A DNA stretch of 64,000 nt from Panacibacter ginsenosidivorans. Its GTDB lineage: Bacteria; Bacteroidota; Bacteroidia; Chitinophagales; Chitinophagaceae. Both the position numbers and the translations under genes were made by a program. The stretch lies in the NCBI RefSeq assembly GCF_007971225.1, contig NZ_CP042435.1:4467501-4531500 (forward strand), given 5' to 3'. This document shows, piece by piece, positions 46,289 to 54,963 of this stretch; the first letter of the stretch is position 1, and each line of letters opens with the position of its first letter. The notes under the pieces are model-generated. The model was not told where the DNA came from. It worked only from the letters and a program-made list of their open reading frames with translations, and did no database searches.

Positions 46289-47057
46289 AAGGTAAAAAAT
46301 ATATTTATAGCCGTTGAAACTCCAAGGAGGATTTATGATAACCCCAATTTAGAGATGGATGAGACCAGAGCAGTTGTCGGACCTAAATAGAAGATGGTCT
46401 CCTAACGTCTACGGTGCTGATAATCCAGTAAGATTTATAGATATCGATGGGATGATAGGGGTGGGTGAAAAGGATGGCAAAAGAGAGAAAAGATTACAAG
46501 ATGAAATAGCACGGAGTTAATAGATGTCCATAATTTTTTAACTAAGCTCAAGACAAGGTCGCCAAAATACAAAATGAAATAAAAAAGAAAGAGAAATCTG
46601 ACAAATTAGAAAAAAGCTTGGGTGAAGCAAACGCTGATATTAGTAATATCACTGGACAATAAACGAATTAAATGCTTCTTCAAGTGAACTTACGAAAAGA
46701 GCAGGAATGTAACTTTTCCACTGTCGATGTTTAAAAGAAAAACCAGAAGACTGAAAGACTGTTTTGTTCTTTTAATACCAGCAGATAAAAATCTGCTTTT
46801 AATATTGCAATCAATGCTCAAAGAGTTGTTCCAATGGAAAAGCAACCGCAAGATTGGGATTCAATCCCGTCTAAAGCCTATGAAGAAATGAAGGCAAATA
46901 AGAAGCTCAAAAAAACAATTTCCAGCAAAACATTTTTCAAACAATTATCTGGCAACAATATTCTTTTCAGCAAAGCTGAGACATCTTAGCCTCCGTTTTT
47001 AAAAAATATAGCTTATGAAACCTTGCATAAGTTCAAAGCATTCATAATAACTTATGA
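46289..47057 (+). pseudogene. Decayed RHS tip and fragment debris
   Basis: At about 46399-46530 a plus frame reads RWSPNVYGADNPVRFIDIDGM, a clear end-of-RHS-core motif, then a short novel tail that stops at RLQDEIARS. Upstream, LQGGFYDNP-like codons with frame breaks suggest a degraded core. Later segments decode as QDKVAKIQNEIKKKEKSDKL before stops, and a small frame (46834-46989, MEKQPQDWDSIPSKAYEEMK) gives 51 aa that may be an immunity or tip remnant. The stretch looks like an orphan tip left by cassette exchange. Confidence 0.6.
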
Positions 47058-47615
47058 TCACCCCTTACTCCTGCTAAAATGACTCGGCGTGATACCCAAA
47101 AACGCCGCAATATCCTTTTCCGGTACCCGGTTTACCCACTGGGGAAAGTTGTCGATAAAAAACCGGTACCGTTCCTGCGCGGTGTTCAGCCGGGTGTTGA
47201 TAAAACACTTCCATAAAATGCGATAGTACCGTTCCGTAAGCTTCGCGCGCAATACGAGCGCGTCCGGGTAGTGGTCGTACACATGCATCAGGTCTTCGTA
47301 GGAGATACGGTACACCTCGCAATCCTCCAGTGCGACGATGTTTTCGTCCGAGGGCACCTGGTCATAAAAGCTTTCATGCGAAATCACCATGTTGCCCTCC
47401 GTCTGGAAACGGGTCACGACCTCTTTTTCCCCACGGTAAAGGAAATACCGTACCAGGCCGCTCTCAATAAAAAACATATGCCGGCAAACCTGTCCCTCTT
47501 TCAGTAGATAATCCCCCTTTTTGATGTGGCGGTATTCAAAGGCATGGGAGAGATACTGGACCAGTTCATCGGATAAAGGACAAACGGGTCGCAGCAGTTG
47601 AAATAGTTGGTGCAT
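47058..47615 (-). CDS. Crp/Fnr-family regulator
   Basis: The product is 185 aa. The cyclic-nucleotide-type domain has KKGDYLLKEGQVCRHMFFIESGLVRYF and FQTEGNMVISHESFYDQ. The C-terminal HTH is short: NRVPEKDIAAFLGITPSHFSRSKG. Bacteroidota members usually respond to unknown ligands. The end lacks a few residues of the usual RIRR tail, otherwise intact. Confidence 0.87.
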   Translation of the reverse strand: MHQLFQLLRPVCPLSDELVQYLSHAFEYRHIKKGDYLLKEGQVCRHMFFIESGLVRYFLYRGEKEVVTRFQTEGNMVISHESFYDQVPSDENIVALEDCEVYRISYEDLMHVYDHYPDALVLRAKLTERYYRILWKCFINTRLNTAQERYRFFIDNFPQWVNRVPEKDIAAFLGITPSHFSRSKG

Positions 47616-47670
47616 AAGGCAGTTCTTTAAAGGGTTTATAAATGGTGTTGGTATTTAAAGAAGAAAGGGA

Positions 47671-48201
47671 TTATGGAGTGCCTTTTTCCCTGAAGTGCCA
47701 GGCGTTGTCATAGCGGATCAGTTCCGCGGTGCGTTGTTTGACAGCGCCATTGTCCAGTTTGATAAGCCTGCCAAAGGGAGTGGGGCTGCTTTTCGTACGG
47801 TAGGTGACCGTGGCTGTTTTGCCGTCGTCACCCTGGACTACCGAGATGATCTCCTCTAGTTGTTCTTCACCTGCTTTTATTTTTTGGATATTGTGTCGCC
47901 GGTCATCGGCTGCAGTTTCCAGTAAATACGGTGCGGCTTTGCCGGTAAAGGATACCCAGCCTGTTGTGTCTCCCAACTTTTTTGTCTTTTTGGTTATCAC
48001 ATAGCCTTCCGCATCCAGCCCCGCGTTCTGTAACAGGACCGCACTTTTCGGATCACCACCATAAATGGGCAGGTCGATAACCCGGGGATATTTTTGCTGC
48101 AACATTTTATCGGCTTCCGGTTCAGAAAGTTGTTCAGCACCACAGCCTGCAAATAGGACCGGGAGTAACGGCAGGCAAAAGAAATAAAGTGTTTTTTTCA
48201 T
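47671..48201 (-). CDS. Hypothetical lipoprotein
   Basis: The product is 176 aa from Met at 48201 (MKKTLYFFCLPLLPVLFAGC); an upstream Met at 48258 is in frame but overlaps the next gene. The lipobox LFAGC is near ideal, so outer-membrane lipidation is predicted. The body has DGKTATVTYRTKSSPTPFG and ELIRYDNAWHFREKGTP, an NTF2- or DUF-like beta end. It lies 28 bp after rteC copy 2. Function unknown. Confidence 0.7.
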   Translation of the reverse strand: MKKTLYFFCLPLLPVLFAGCGAEQLSEPEADKMLQQKYPRVIDLPIYGGDPKSAVLLQNAGLDAEGYVITKKTKKLGDTTGWVSFTGKAAPYLLETAADDRRHNIQKIKAGEEQLEEIISVVQGDDGKTATVTYRTKSSPTPFGRLIKLDNGAVKQRTAELIRYDNAWHFREKGTP

Positions 48202-48229
48202 AGCGTTTCTTTTATGGTTATACAAATGG

Positions 48230-48982
48230 TTAGCCTTTATAATTGAGATCGGTTTCATCCATGTATTGGATCAGCCCGGTCTTTAAACTGTCGAGATAAC
48301 TGGTGCGGCCCATCTTGCGGATGCGGATTTCCTGGAAAGCGCGGTAATAGTTACCGAGGTCAACCCGAAATACGTTTTCCAGCATGCGGGCAATATCTTT
48401 TACAGACGCCTGCCCGCCGTTGAAACTGCCCCTTCTGTGTAACGCGTACAACAACTCTACCAGGGCGGCTTTGCTGTCTGTCCATTTGATACTGTCACCC
48501 TGCGACACCGGCTTATCTTCACTGGCGGTCATCGCCTCAGTTAACCAGGCGGCAAGCCGTTCATTTGCGAGTAAGGCTGTCACAAAACCATCGCATAAGG
48601 ATCTATGCCCTTCCTCGTGCGCCGCATGGTCTGGGAAAAAGCCGGCTGAACCGTCAACGCGCACGAACAACTTGTCATCAAGAAAAGTTTCGCCGCTCCG
48701 GTAATAGGTCACGAGAAACCGATTGTCTTCGTAAAACCGCGTTATGGTATCCAGTTCATTTTTGTAATAACTACACAATACGTCAAAGCTTCCCACCGGT
48801 CTGCCCAATTCGATCCGCAACAGGCTGTTGTAATACTGCAATAAGCCTCCTGTGTGGGGTCGCATGGTCCTGAAAAAAAAGATCTCCTGCGCTGCATCCT
48901 CAAAAGCATGGGCGCGCACAAAATCCAGCATCCGCCGGTGCGCATCCGCACAGGCAGCCATGCTACGCTTCAGGCAATGCAC
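48230..48982 (-). CDS. rteC: RteC-family regulator, open-frame copy
   Basis: The product is 250 aa from GTG at 48982. The frame is open upstream to a stop at 49073-49075 and reads SIYKRFFAELSESLSSTLDL, so a longer protein from a rare start such as ATT at 49061-49063 (after an AGGGGAGC sequence) is possible. FLVTYYRSGETFLDDKLFVR and WTDSKAALVELLYALHRRGS match RteC, and the end VKDIARMLENVFRVDLGNYYR is unbroken, unlike the copy at 32474. RteC in CTnDOT activates excision and transfer genes. This is the likely working copy. Confidence 0.82.
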   Translation of the reverse strand: MHCLKRSMAACADAHRRMLDFVRAHAFEDAAQEIFFFRTMRPHTGGLLQYYNSLLRIELGRPVGSFDVLCSYYKNELDTITRFYEDNRFLVTYYRSGETFLDDKLFVRVDGSAGFFPDHAAHEEGHRSLCDGFVTALLANERLAAWLTEAMTASEDKPVSQGDSIKWTDSKAALVELLYALHRRGSFNGGQASVKDIARMLENVFRVDLGNYYRAFQEIRIRKMGRTSYLDSLKTGLIQYMDETDLNYKG

Positions 48983-49156
48983 CAGGTCATTTTCTACCTG
49001 CTCAACCAGGTCCAGCGTGCTGCTTAAACTTTCCGATAGCTCAGCGAAAAAACGCTTGTAAATGCTCCCCTTTCATACGTGTGCTCTTTGGTTAATAAAT
49101 CCATCCAATTTATGCCGGTTAAATTTTTTAAAGTGATCGCTAAGAATTAACTGTAG

Positions 49157-49175
49157 TTACTATTTTGAATAGTAA
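49157..49175. promoter_or_regulatory. Inverted repeat upstream of rteC copy 2
   Basis: TTACTATT-TTG-AATAGTAA has perfect 8-bp arms and lies about 95 bp upstream of the open reading start of rteC. It could be an operator, unproven. Confidence 0.4.
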
Positions 49176-49203
49176 TTAATCATAAAAAACTCCATCCGCT
49201 TCC

Positions 49204-49690
49204 TTACAACCATAACCTGTTCACCTCTTCGTCTTCCAGGCGGATGGAGCAATGCGTTTCAATTTCTTTTGTAATGATGTTATTGATTGAAACCGGTAGA
49301 ATATCTAAATTGATGATATTCTTTTAGCAACAATTGCAGACCTGTAATAATTTCTTCTCTTATGTACTGCCTTTCTACATAATACAGAATAGCATCTTTT
49401 ATCTTTTCAACCAAGTCAAATACCTGCGTTGAAATATCGCCAGTTTCAGATACCACTTTCACGTTATCCGTGTCAACATTATTGATGAATGGACAGGTTG
49501 TTATAATTTCTTCATCTTGAACTGAATCTTTCCGGTTTGAAAAAGTAATGGTGCGAGACTGCCTGCGCAGAGCATTTGCTATAGAGAAAAATTCTCTCCT
49601 GTAATAAAGTAATACAATTACAATGTAGTAGATGACAACAATAGTCAATAAGGCAGTGGCATAGCTTGCCCAGCTAATTTTTTCTATCAT
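49204..49690 (-). pseudogene. Frameshifted paralogue of the tra-leader membrane gene
   Basis: From ATG at 49690, IEKISWASYATALLTIVVIYY and LLYYRREFFSIANALRR match the 153-aa protein at 25283 (span followed by FYRKE). The frame stops at 49280 after FRYSTGFNQ. Shifting one base gives SINNIITKEIETHCSIRLED and EEVNRLWL, ending at 49204, which parallels the intact copy's INTVIMVECKNKCAIHL...LDKLWL. Either a true break near 49285-49300 or a sequencing error. Confidence 0.78.
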
Positions 49691-49753
49691 AACACACGAT
49701 TTTCAAACGCACACAAAAATCAGCAACAATAAATCTAACAGTAGCACAAACGA

Positions 49754-50167
49754 CTACTTTTTAATCAAACCTGCTCGAAGTAATATTCTAATGTTTCCAG
49801 CAAGAAAAATAAGGGCTAACAAACAGAATAAAGTAATGGTACAAAAAGGGATGAACTGATAAAATGTATTGATATTATATCGTTGTTCATCGTTGAAGAA
49901 AAAAAGGAATAAAGAAAGTATCATAAATAGTATTCCAACAATATTCAGCAAGTAAATAGAGATTGCCTGTTTTCTTTGAGCAATGAGTAACGCCGGAACG
50001 AGTAAAACAATGCCTGCGATACCAAATAAGGAAGGGATTGTTCCGTGTGTAATTCCCATGAGCAAATAAATAATATAAAATCCACCAACATGCTCACCAC
50101 TTATCAGCACTATCATAAAACTAATCATGACAGCTAAAGGATGCGTGATAATATTTCTAAGGCTCAT
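49754..50167 (-). CDS. Small polytopic membrane protein
   Basis: The product is 137 aa with four hydrophobic spans (about 9-30, 38-58, 62-82 and 104-127). No motif recognised. It lies downstream of the lipoprotein at 50292 with the 19-mer repeat between them, so a partner or immunity role is a possibility only. Confidence 0.55.
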   Translation of the reverse strand: MSLRNIITHPLAVMISFMIVLISGEHVGGFYIIYLLMGITHGTIPSLFGIAGIVLLVPALLIAQRKQAISIYLLNIVGILFMILSLFLFFFNDEQRYNINTFYQFIPFCTITLFCLLALIFLAGNIRILLRAGLIKK

Positions 50168-50225
50168 GATTTTTATATTTAGAAAATTTATTTAACTACG
50201 TTGCTCTGCTCGGAAATATAATAAA

Positions 50226-50244
50226 GTACAAGTGTGCGACGCAA
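50226..50244 (+). repeat. Dispersed 19-mer, copy 2
   Basis: GTACAAGTGTGCGACGCAA, identical to 41215-41233 (opposite strand) and 62088-62106. It lies between the small membrane-protein gene and the lipoprotein gene. Confidence 0.75.
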
Positions 50245-50291
50245 CGAAGTTTAATGATCATTCAAATGTCTGTTCTCAAAATAGTTCTTAA

Positions 50292-51662
50292 TTAATTACA
50301 TGGTCCATTACTATCACCTACCCAGCCTAAAACTCCCGGAATATTTATATTGGCAGCTTCTGCACCACCTTCTTCTTTCATTGAAGAAAGTTTTTGGTAT
50401 AAACCCTGAGGTGTGCTGGTACCATAGGGTGCCATGCCACCGGGAATATCATATTTTGGAATTTCTACTGGATTGCCCGGCCTTACAAAATTAAAAATAT
50501 GCAAGGCAAAGTCTGTACAGTTGTTCTCATCAATATCATACTTAATGGAGTTCTTTAAATACAGCATTTCATTGATAGCAGATTGCAACTGTTCCGGCGT
50601 AAGCGTCATCTTCATTGACGCGTTAAACTCATGCCCCGCATTATCTACAAATTTCCCCGTAACTGGTGCTGGTGTCAACATTGTTTTCCATCCCTGGTTA
50701 GGATAGAAACCAATGTTCTGTTGTACACTTATTGTGCCATTTGATTTCTTTATCTGTAGAAATGTATGTCCTGGTGAACCATTCTCCCAATCAAAAAAAG
50801 TATTCGGTTCTCCATTAACCGGCAGATCTGAAAATATTTCGATACTGCATGTTGATCCGGCATCCGCAATGGTGCTGAAACATTTTAAATACGAATCCAG
50901 TGAAATTGGATCTAACGACTCAACGGGTTCATATTCTATTATTCTTGTATCATCTGAAGGTATATCATCATCCGTTGAAATATCACTATCGTCATCATTG
51001 AATCTTTCAAAGGGATCAAGAGGACTGTAATACCCGTAACCTCCGTCGCTACTACCAGTACCTTCACCGTTGCCTGTTGAACTTCCGTAAATATCATAAC
51101 CCGTGCTTCCATAAATATCCATCAAACTAATCCAGTCACTCCAACTAATATAGGTAGGATAGATATAGCTTACGACGATTACTTCGGGCAGCGTATTGCC
51201 CTCATCAACTTTTACAAAATTATTACTGTTGTCATTTTTTTCTTTACTAACTATAAAGCCGTTGATTACTTTATGTTGTTTTATTTCTTTTTGCTGCAAT
51301 GAACTAATGAGAATGGTTCCATCTAAGTTTTTATTGATCCTATCTTTATTATCGTTCGTTATATTCACGATAACGCCACTTAAACAGTTTCCCTTTTCGT
51401 CGGCATTTATCAATAAAAAAGATTCTTTAATATTTCTTTCTTTGAAAGGTATTCGGATAAAATTTATATGTCCGCTATCCAGCACAGAACGAACCGCATG
51501 ATTCAAGTCAATAGTTTCTAAAGAAATATTTTGAAGACTGTCTTTAAGAAACATTTCTACTTTGGAAATACCTGAACTAGTTTTCTCCAGTAATAAATTA
51601 TTTGATTTTTTGCATCCTGCAAATACTAGGATAAAGAATGCAATAGTAACGGTGTTTTTCAT
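50292..51662 (-). CDS. Lipoprotein with permuted papain-like C-terminal domain
   Basis: The product is 456 aa. Signal peptide with lipobox-like FAGC (C16). An N-terminal domain to about 170, a D/G/S-rich linker (about 190-245), then a domain with GHTFLQIKKSNGTISVQQN (His) and a later NNCTDFALHIFNFV (Cys). That His-before-Cys order is seen in circularly permuted NlpC/P60-like enzymes such as LRAT/YiiX. The assignment is from pattern only. It could be an effector-like hydrolase or a cell-wall enzyme. Confidence 0.6.
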   Translation of the reverse strand: MKNTVTIAFFILVFAGCKKSNNLLLEKTSSGISKVEMFLKDSLQNISLETIDLNHAVRSVLDSGHINFIRIPFKERNIKESFLLINADEKGNCLSGVIVNITNDNKDRINKNLDGTILISSLQQKEIKQHKVINGFIVSKEKNDNSNNFVKVDEGNTLPEVIVVSYIYPTYISWSDWISLMDIYGSTGYDIYGSSTGNGEGTGSSDGGYGYYSPLDPFERFNDDDSDISTDDDIPSDDTRIIEYEPVESLDPISLDSYLKCFSTIADAGSTCSIEIFSDLPVNGEPNTFFDWENGSPGHTFLQIKKSNGTISVQQNIGFYPNQGWKTMLTPAPVTGKFVDNAGHEFNASMKMTLTPEQLQSAINEMLYLKNSIKYDIDENNCTDFALHIFNFVRPGNPVEIPKYDIPGGMAPYGTSTPQGLYQKLSSMKEEGGAEAANINIPGVLGWVGDSNGPCN

Positions 51663-51732
51663 GGTTGCAATTTTATGATGATGTAAAAATAAAATGAATT
51701 ATTGGCCGAAAGAATTGATAAAAGTCAATTAA

Positions 51733-52296
51733 TTAATGGTGGCTCCTGATCCTGCTTAATGTTTCTTCGGTAATACTTAAATAGGAAGCAATATATTTTG
51801 ATGGAACTCTTTGTATAATCTCCGGGAAGTTGTTTAGCAGGTAGTCATAACGTTCCGATGCACGTTGCATTCGTATTGAATACAATCTTTGCTCGCTAAG
51901 TGTATAATATTGCTCGGTTAGTACTCTGCCAACAAAATTGAATTCAGGGTAATGATGGAAAATATATTGCAGTTCGCTGTAAGTTAAATAATACAATGTG
52001 CAATTTTCCAAAGCCTGTATACTCTCATTGCTTACCTGCTGTCTGAAGAAACTTTCTACCGAGATAATCACATCTCCTTCCTTCATAAACCAGGAACAGA
52101 CTTCTTTATCTTTTTTTAGATAGAAACAGCGGAGCAGTCCTTTTTCTATAAAGCAAATTTCTTTATTGATGCGGCCTCGTTTCAACAAATATTCTTTACG
52201 TGAAAGCTCTTTTATTTTTAAAACGGTTGAGAGATGTTGCTGCAATGCTGCTGAGAGCGGATGAATAGATTTCAGGTAAGTAAACAAGTTTTCCAT
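51733..52296 (-). CDS. Crp/Fnr-family regulator
   Basis: The product is 187 aa from Met at 52296 (MENLFTYLKSIHPLSAALQQ); the frame extends upstream to 52371. The cyclic-nucleotide-like domain has RKEYLLKRGRINKEICFIEKGLLR and EGDVIISVESFFRQ. The C-terminal HTH reads QRVPSKYIASYLSITEETLSRIRS. It is a second member beside 47058, with moderate similarity. The target is unknown. Confidence 0.87.
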   Translation of the reverse strand: MENLFTYLKSIHPLSAALQQHLSTVLKIKELSRKEYLLKRGRINKEICFIEKGLLRCFYLKKDKEVCSWFMKEGDVIISVESFFRQQVSNESIQALENCTLYYLTYSELQYIFHHYPEFNFVGRVLTEQYYTLSEQRLYSIRMQRASERYDYLLNNFPEIIQRVPSKYIASYLSITEETLSRIRSHH

Positions 52297-52494
52297 AGTT
52301 GACAACTTTAGGTTATAAAATAATCTCAAGCGGACGCCTGCTATTGAGACATTAATTTTAAGCTCCCGCATAAACAGATCGGCAATACAAACGTGGGTTG
52401 AAAAATTATCTTTAGATCCGAGAAAGTAGGAAAAGTAGATGCATTTTGTCTGAAGTCATTAAGGGAATGTTGCAAGCGGGATATTTGATTGTAT

Positions 52495-53160
52495 TTATTC
52501 AATGGAAAATAACCCGTTTTTCAATGCATATATAAGTACACCTAAGGATGATTTGACATTCATTTTTTTAAGTATCCTTGCGCGGCAACCCTCAACCGTT
52601 CTGGAACTCATGAAAAGTATTTTACTTATTTCATCACTCGTTTTTTCCATGCAAATCAGCTTAATTATTTCCTTTTCTCTTTCTGAAAACAAGTCGTAAT
52701 TAACCTTGACTTTTTTGGTGTATTTGCTTTTAGCAATATTTCTGAAAAATTTTGCTGATGTTGTTTTGCAGAAATAATTCTGTCCATCATACACTTTTTG
52801 TATAGCATCGAGAATTTCGCCTCTTTGTGAATTTTTTAAGATATAACCGGAAGCTCCTCCTTCCAGCGCTTCCATGATAAGTGCGTCAGAATCAAAGTTG
52901 GAAAGCGCGATACATTTGGTGTCAAGGTTCATGTCAACAATCTCACGAATAGCTTGCACACCATCTGTCTCCGGCATTATAAGGTCAGTAATGACAATGT
53001 CTGGTTTCAGCATCCTTGTGAGGCCGATCAATTGTTTTCCGTTACAGGCTTCACCGATGAATTGAACAGAAGATTCGTCTTTGATAAGCGTTTTCAGGCC
53101 ATCTCTGAATAAGTCATGGTCGTCAGCTATCAATATTTTTATGGTTGGCATTGTATTCAT
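52495..53160 (-). CDS. NarL/FixJ-type response regulator
   Basis: The product is 221 aa. Receiver: IADDHDLFRDG, phospho-acceptor D59 in DIVITDLIMPETDG, SNFDSDALIMEALEGGASGYILKNS with the conserved Lys. LuxR HTH: REKEIIKLICMEKTSDEISKILFMSSRTVEGCRARILKKM. It overlaps the kinase gene by 38 bp. Together they form a two-component pair. Confidence 0.92.
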   Translation of the reverse strand: MNTMPTIKILIADDHDLFRDGLKTLIKDESSVQFIGEACNGKQLIGLTRMLKPDIVITDLIMPETDGVQAIREIVDMNLDTKCIALSNFDSDALIMEALEGGASGYILKNSQRGEILDAIQKVYDGQNYFCKTTSAKFFRNIAKSKYTKKVKVNYDLFSEREKEIIKLICMEKTSDEISKILFMSSRTVEGCRARILKKMNVKSSLGVLIYALKNGLFSIE

Positions 53161-53908
53161 GGTTATTTGGAATTTCGATAAAATAGTCGGTACCTTTTAT
53201 ATTCTTTCCGGATTGCAGGAATATTCTTGCCCCTAATATCTCTACCCTTGCCATGATGTTGTGTAACCCCAATCCATTTGAATTCTTAAATACCCAGTTT
53301 TTATCAAAACCTATTCCATTGTCAGCTATATGCAGAACAATTTTTTTATCCTGATCCAGTAACTCTAAAGTGATCTCCGTGGCATTCGCATGTTTCCAGA
53401 TATTATTCAATATTTCCTGGGTTATGCGAAAAATATGTATTTCTTTTTCTTTGTCCAGCGAAAGAGCCTCGCTACACAGGTTTATCTTAATGCTATCATC
53501 GTGATTCATCCTGACAATCATTTCCTGGATGGCCTCATTAATTCCTTTCCGCTGCAACTGTCGTGGCATCATACTAAATGCCACTTCTCTCAATTTCTGC
53601 ATGCAATCATCAATATGCTGTTCTACTTCCGTCAGGAGCACTGCGCCATCGTTATCTGGCATAGGCAACCGCTGCAACTTAAGTTTAATGGCTGAAAGGG
53701 TTCCGCCCAGGTCATCATGAAGATCCGCCGCAAATCTTGCCCGCTCTTTTTCAAGTGAAAGTATATCGGTCATCGTTTTTTCCTGCTGTACTGACATCCT
53801 CTTCCTGTTGTAACGTATAACAGATACAACAAAAAAAGTAATCAATGCGGCCAGGACAATTACCGCAATAAGTACCGCATAAATAATTCTTCTTTCTTCG
53901 GGATACAT
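53123..53908 (-). CDS. Membrane-anchored sensor histidine kinase
   Basis: The product is 261 aa. One N-terminal span (about 9-31), then the HisKA_3 segment ARFAADLHDDLGGTLSAIK with H64. ATPase features: RITQEILNNIWKHANA (N box) and HIADNGIGFDKN, GLGLHNIMARVEILGA. It lacks an extracellular sensor, so the adjacent membrane protein (53860-54519) may supply it. It overlaps that gene by 49 bp. Confidence 0.9.
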   Translation of the reverse strand: MYPEERRIIYAVLIAVIVLAALITFFVVSVIRYNRKRMSVQQEKTMTDILSLEKERARFAADLHDDLGGTLSAIKLKLQRLPMPDNDGAVLLTEVEQHIDDCMQKLREVAFSMMPRQLQRKGINEAIQEMIVRMNHDDSIKINLCSEALSLDKEKEIHIFRITQEILNNIWKHANATEITLELLDQDKKIVLHIADNGIGFDKNWVFKNSNGLGLHNIMARVEILGARIFLQSGKNIKGTDYFIEIPNNHEYNANHKNIDS

Positions 53909-54519
53909 AAGATGGCTATGGCATAAATGATATTTGCAATAAAGTTAATAAATGACATAGTCAGCCAAATGTATTTATAGAAAATATTGCTCAGCGGTAA
54001 ACTAAAAATATTAAATACTTCCAGGAAAGTCTTATACCCATAAAATACAATAAATGTTATGCCTATTAAAAACAGGGCATTTTTATATACAGGATCTTTT
54101 TCAAAAACAATAGTCCTGTTGACAAGATCAATGCTGAATAATACAATGACAATTGAGTAAAATACTCTGAACAGGGAATTATTGTTATTTAATGCGTGCA
54201 GCAAAATATTATCTGTTACCCATACTATAATACCCGCCAGCAGGATCATTAAATATTTCAGTCTATTATTGCCATTCCACTTATAAAACTGTAACAACAG
54301 TAACGCAAATTCCAGCAATACATAAATGTTGCTGTTGACGGCATTACTATGCTTGCTGAATATTAATACAAGACTTACAGACTCATTGATAATACCAAGC
54401 CATATAAAAAAAAGAAATGGCCTGAAAGATTTTACCACAAAGCGATAACGAATAATACCAATGGCTGCGGCAAGCACAAGAGAATGATTAAATAATATAT
54501 ACCATCCATAATTATTCAT
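53860..54519 (-). CDS. Polytopic membrane protein, possible sensor partner
   Basis: The product is 219 aa with six or seven predicted hydrophobic spans (for example about 8-24, 33-53, 60-80, 115-137, 150-170 and 190-210). The C-terminus KKEELFMRYLLR overlaps the kinase gene by 49 bp, so it is probably translationally coupled. 7TM-type sensor or transporter; no motif beyond hydrophobicity. Confidence 0.65.
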   Translation of the reverse strand: MNNYGWYILFNHSLVLAAAIGIIRYRFVVKSFRPFLFFIWLGIINESVSLVLIFSKHSNAVNSNIYVLLEFALLLLQFYKWNGNNRLKYLMILLAGIIVWVTDNILLHALNNNNSLFRVFYSIVIVLFSIDLVNRTIVFEKDPVYKNALFLIGITFIVFYGYKTFLEVFNIFSLPLSNIFYKYIWLTMSFINFIANIIYAIAILCIPKKEELFMRYLLR

Positions 54520-54522
54520 AAG

Positions 54523-54864
54523 TTAACTACCAGCTAAAACAGAAGTTGACGGGCAATACTGCGGGCATCTGTACCCATCTTCAATAAGTATATTCTGATC
54601 CGCATTCACAACGCTGTTGCCAACAGCTGGCAGTAAATCCTGCTCCTGTGCATCAGCAGCTACTAAGATAAGCACTACTTCGTTGTCTTCCTTCCTGCCA
54701 AAATATATTCTTAGAAAACTACAGGCAGCAGGCGAGATCAACTGACTGATGGCCTCAATGTGAAATGTTTCATAATTGGGAAAATCAGCAGGATGATTAT
54801 TCCTGTAACGGGTTGTGAGTTCTATAGCCTGCTGCAGGCTGATCTCATGATTTTTTACAGACAT
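54523..54864 (-). CDS. Small hypothetical protein heading the two-component operon
   Basis: The product is 113 aa, soluble. ISLQQAIELTTRYRNNHPADFP and AACSFLRIYFGRKEDNEVVLILV are typical of an uncharacterised Bacteroidota family often next to signalling genes. The C-terminus has CPQYCPSTSVLAGS. It is 3 bp before the membrane-protein gene. Confidence 0.6.
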   Translation of the reverse strand: MSVKNHEISLQQAIELTTRYRNNHPADFPNYETFHIEAISQLISPAACSFLRIYFGRKEDNEVVLILVAADAQEQDLLPAVGNSVVNADQNILIEDGYRCPQYCPSTSVLAGS

Positions 54865-54925
54865 AATGTGATAATTTTTTGTACCTGCAAACTAATAAGT
54901 TGACTAAAAAATCATCTGCGTACCG

Positions 54926-54944
54926 CTACGCAAAATATGCGTAG
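54926..54944. promoter_or_regulatory. Operator-like palindrome of the AraC gene
   Basis: CTACGCA-AAATA-TGCGTAG has 7-bp arms and lies 20-38 bp before the chosen AraC start. A related GCGTA-CCGC-TACGC overlaps its left arm. It lies in the 99-bp gap between divergent operons, so it may control both. Confidence 0.55.
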
Positions 54945-54963
54945 TGCTTTGGAGTTTTTTAAG

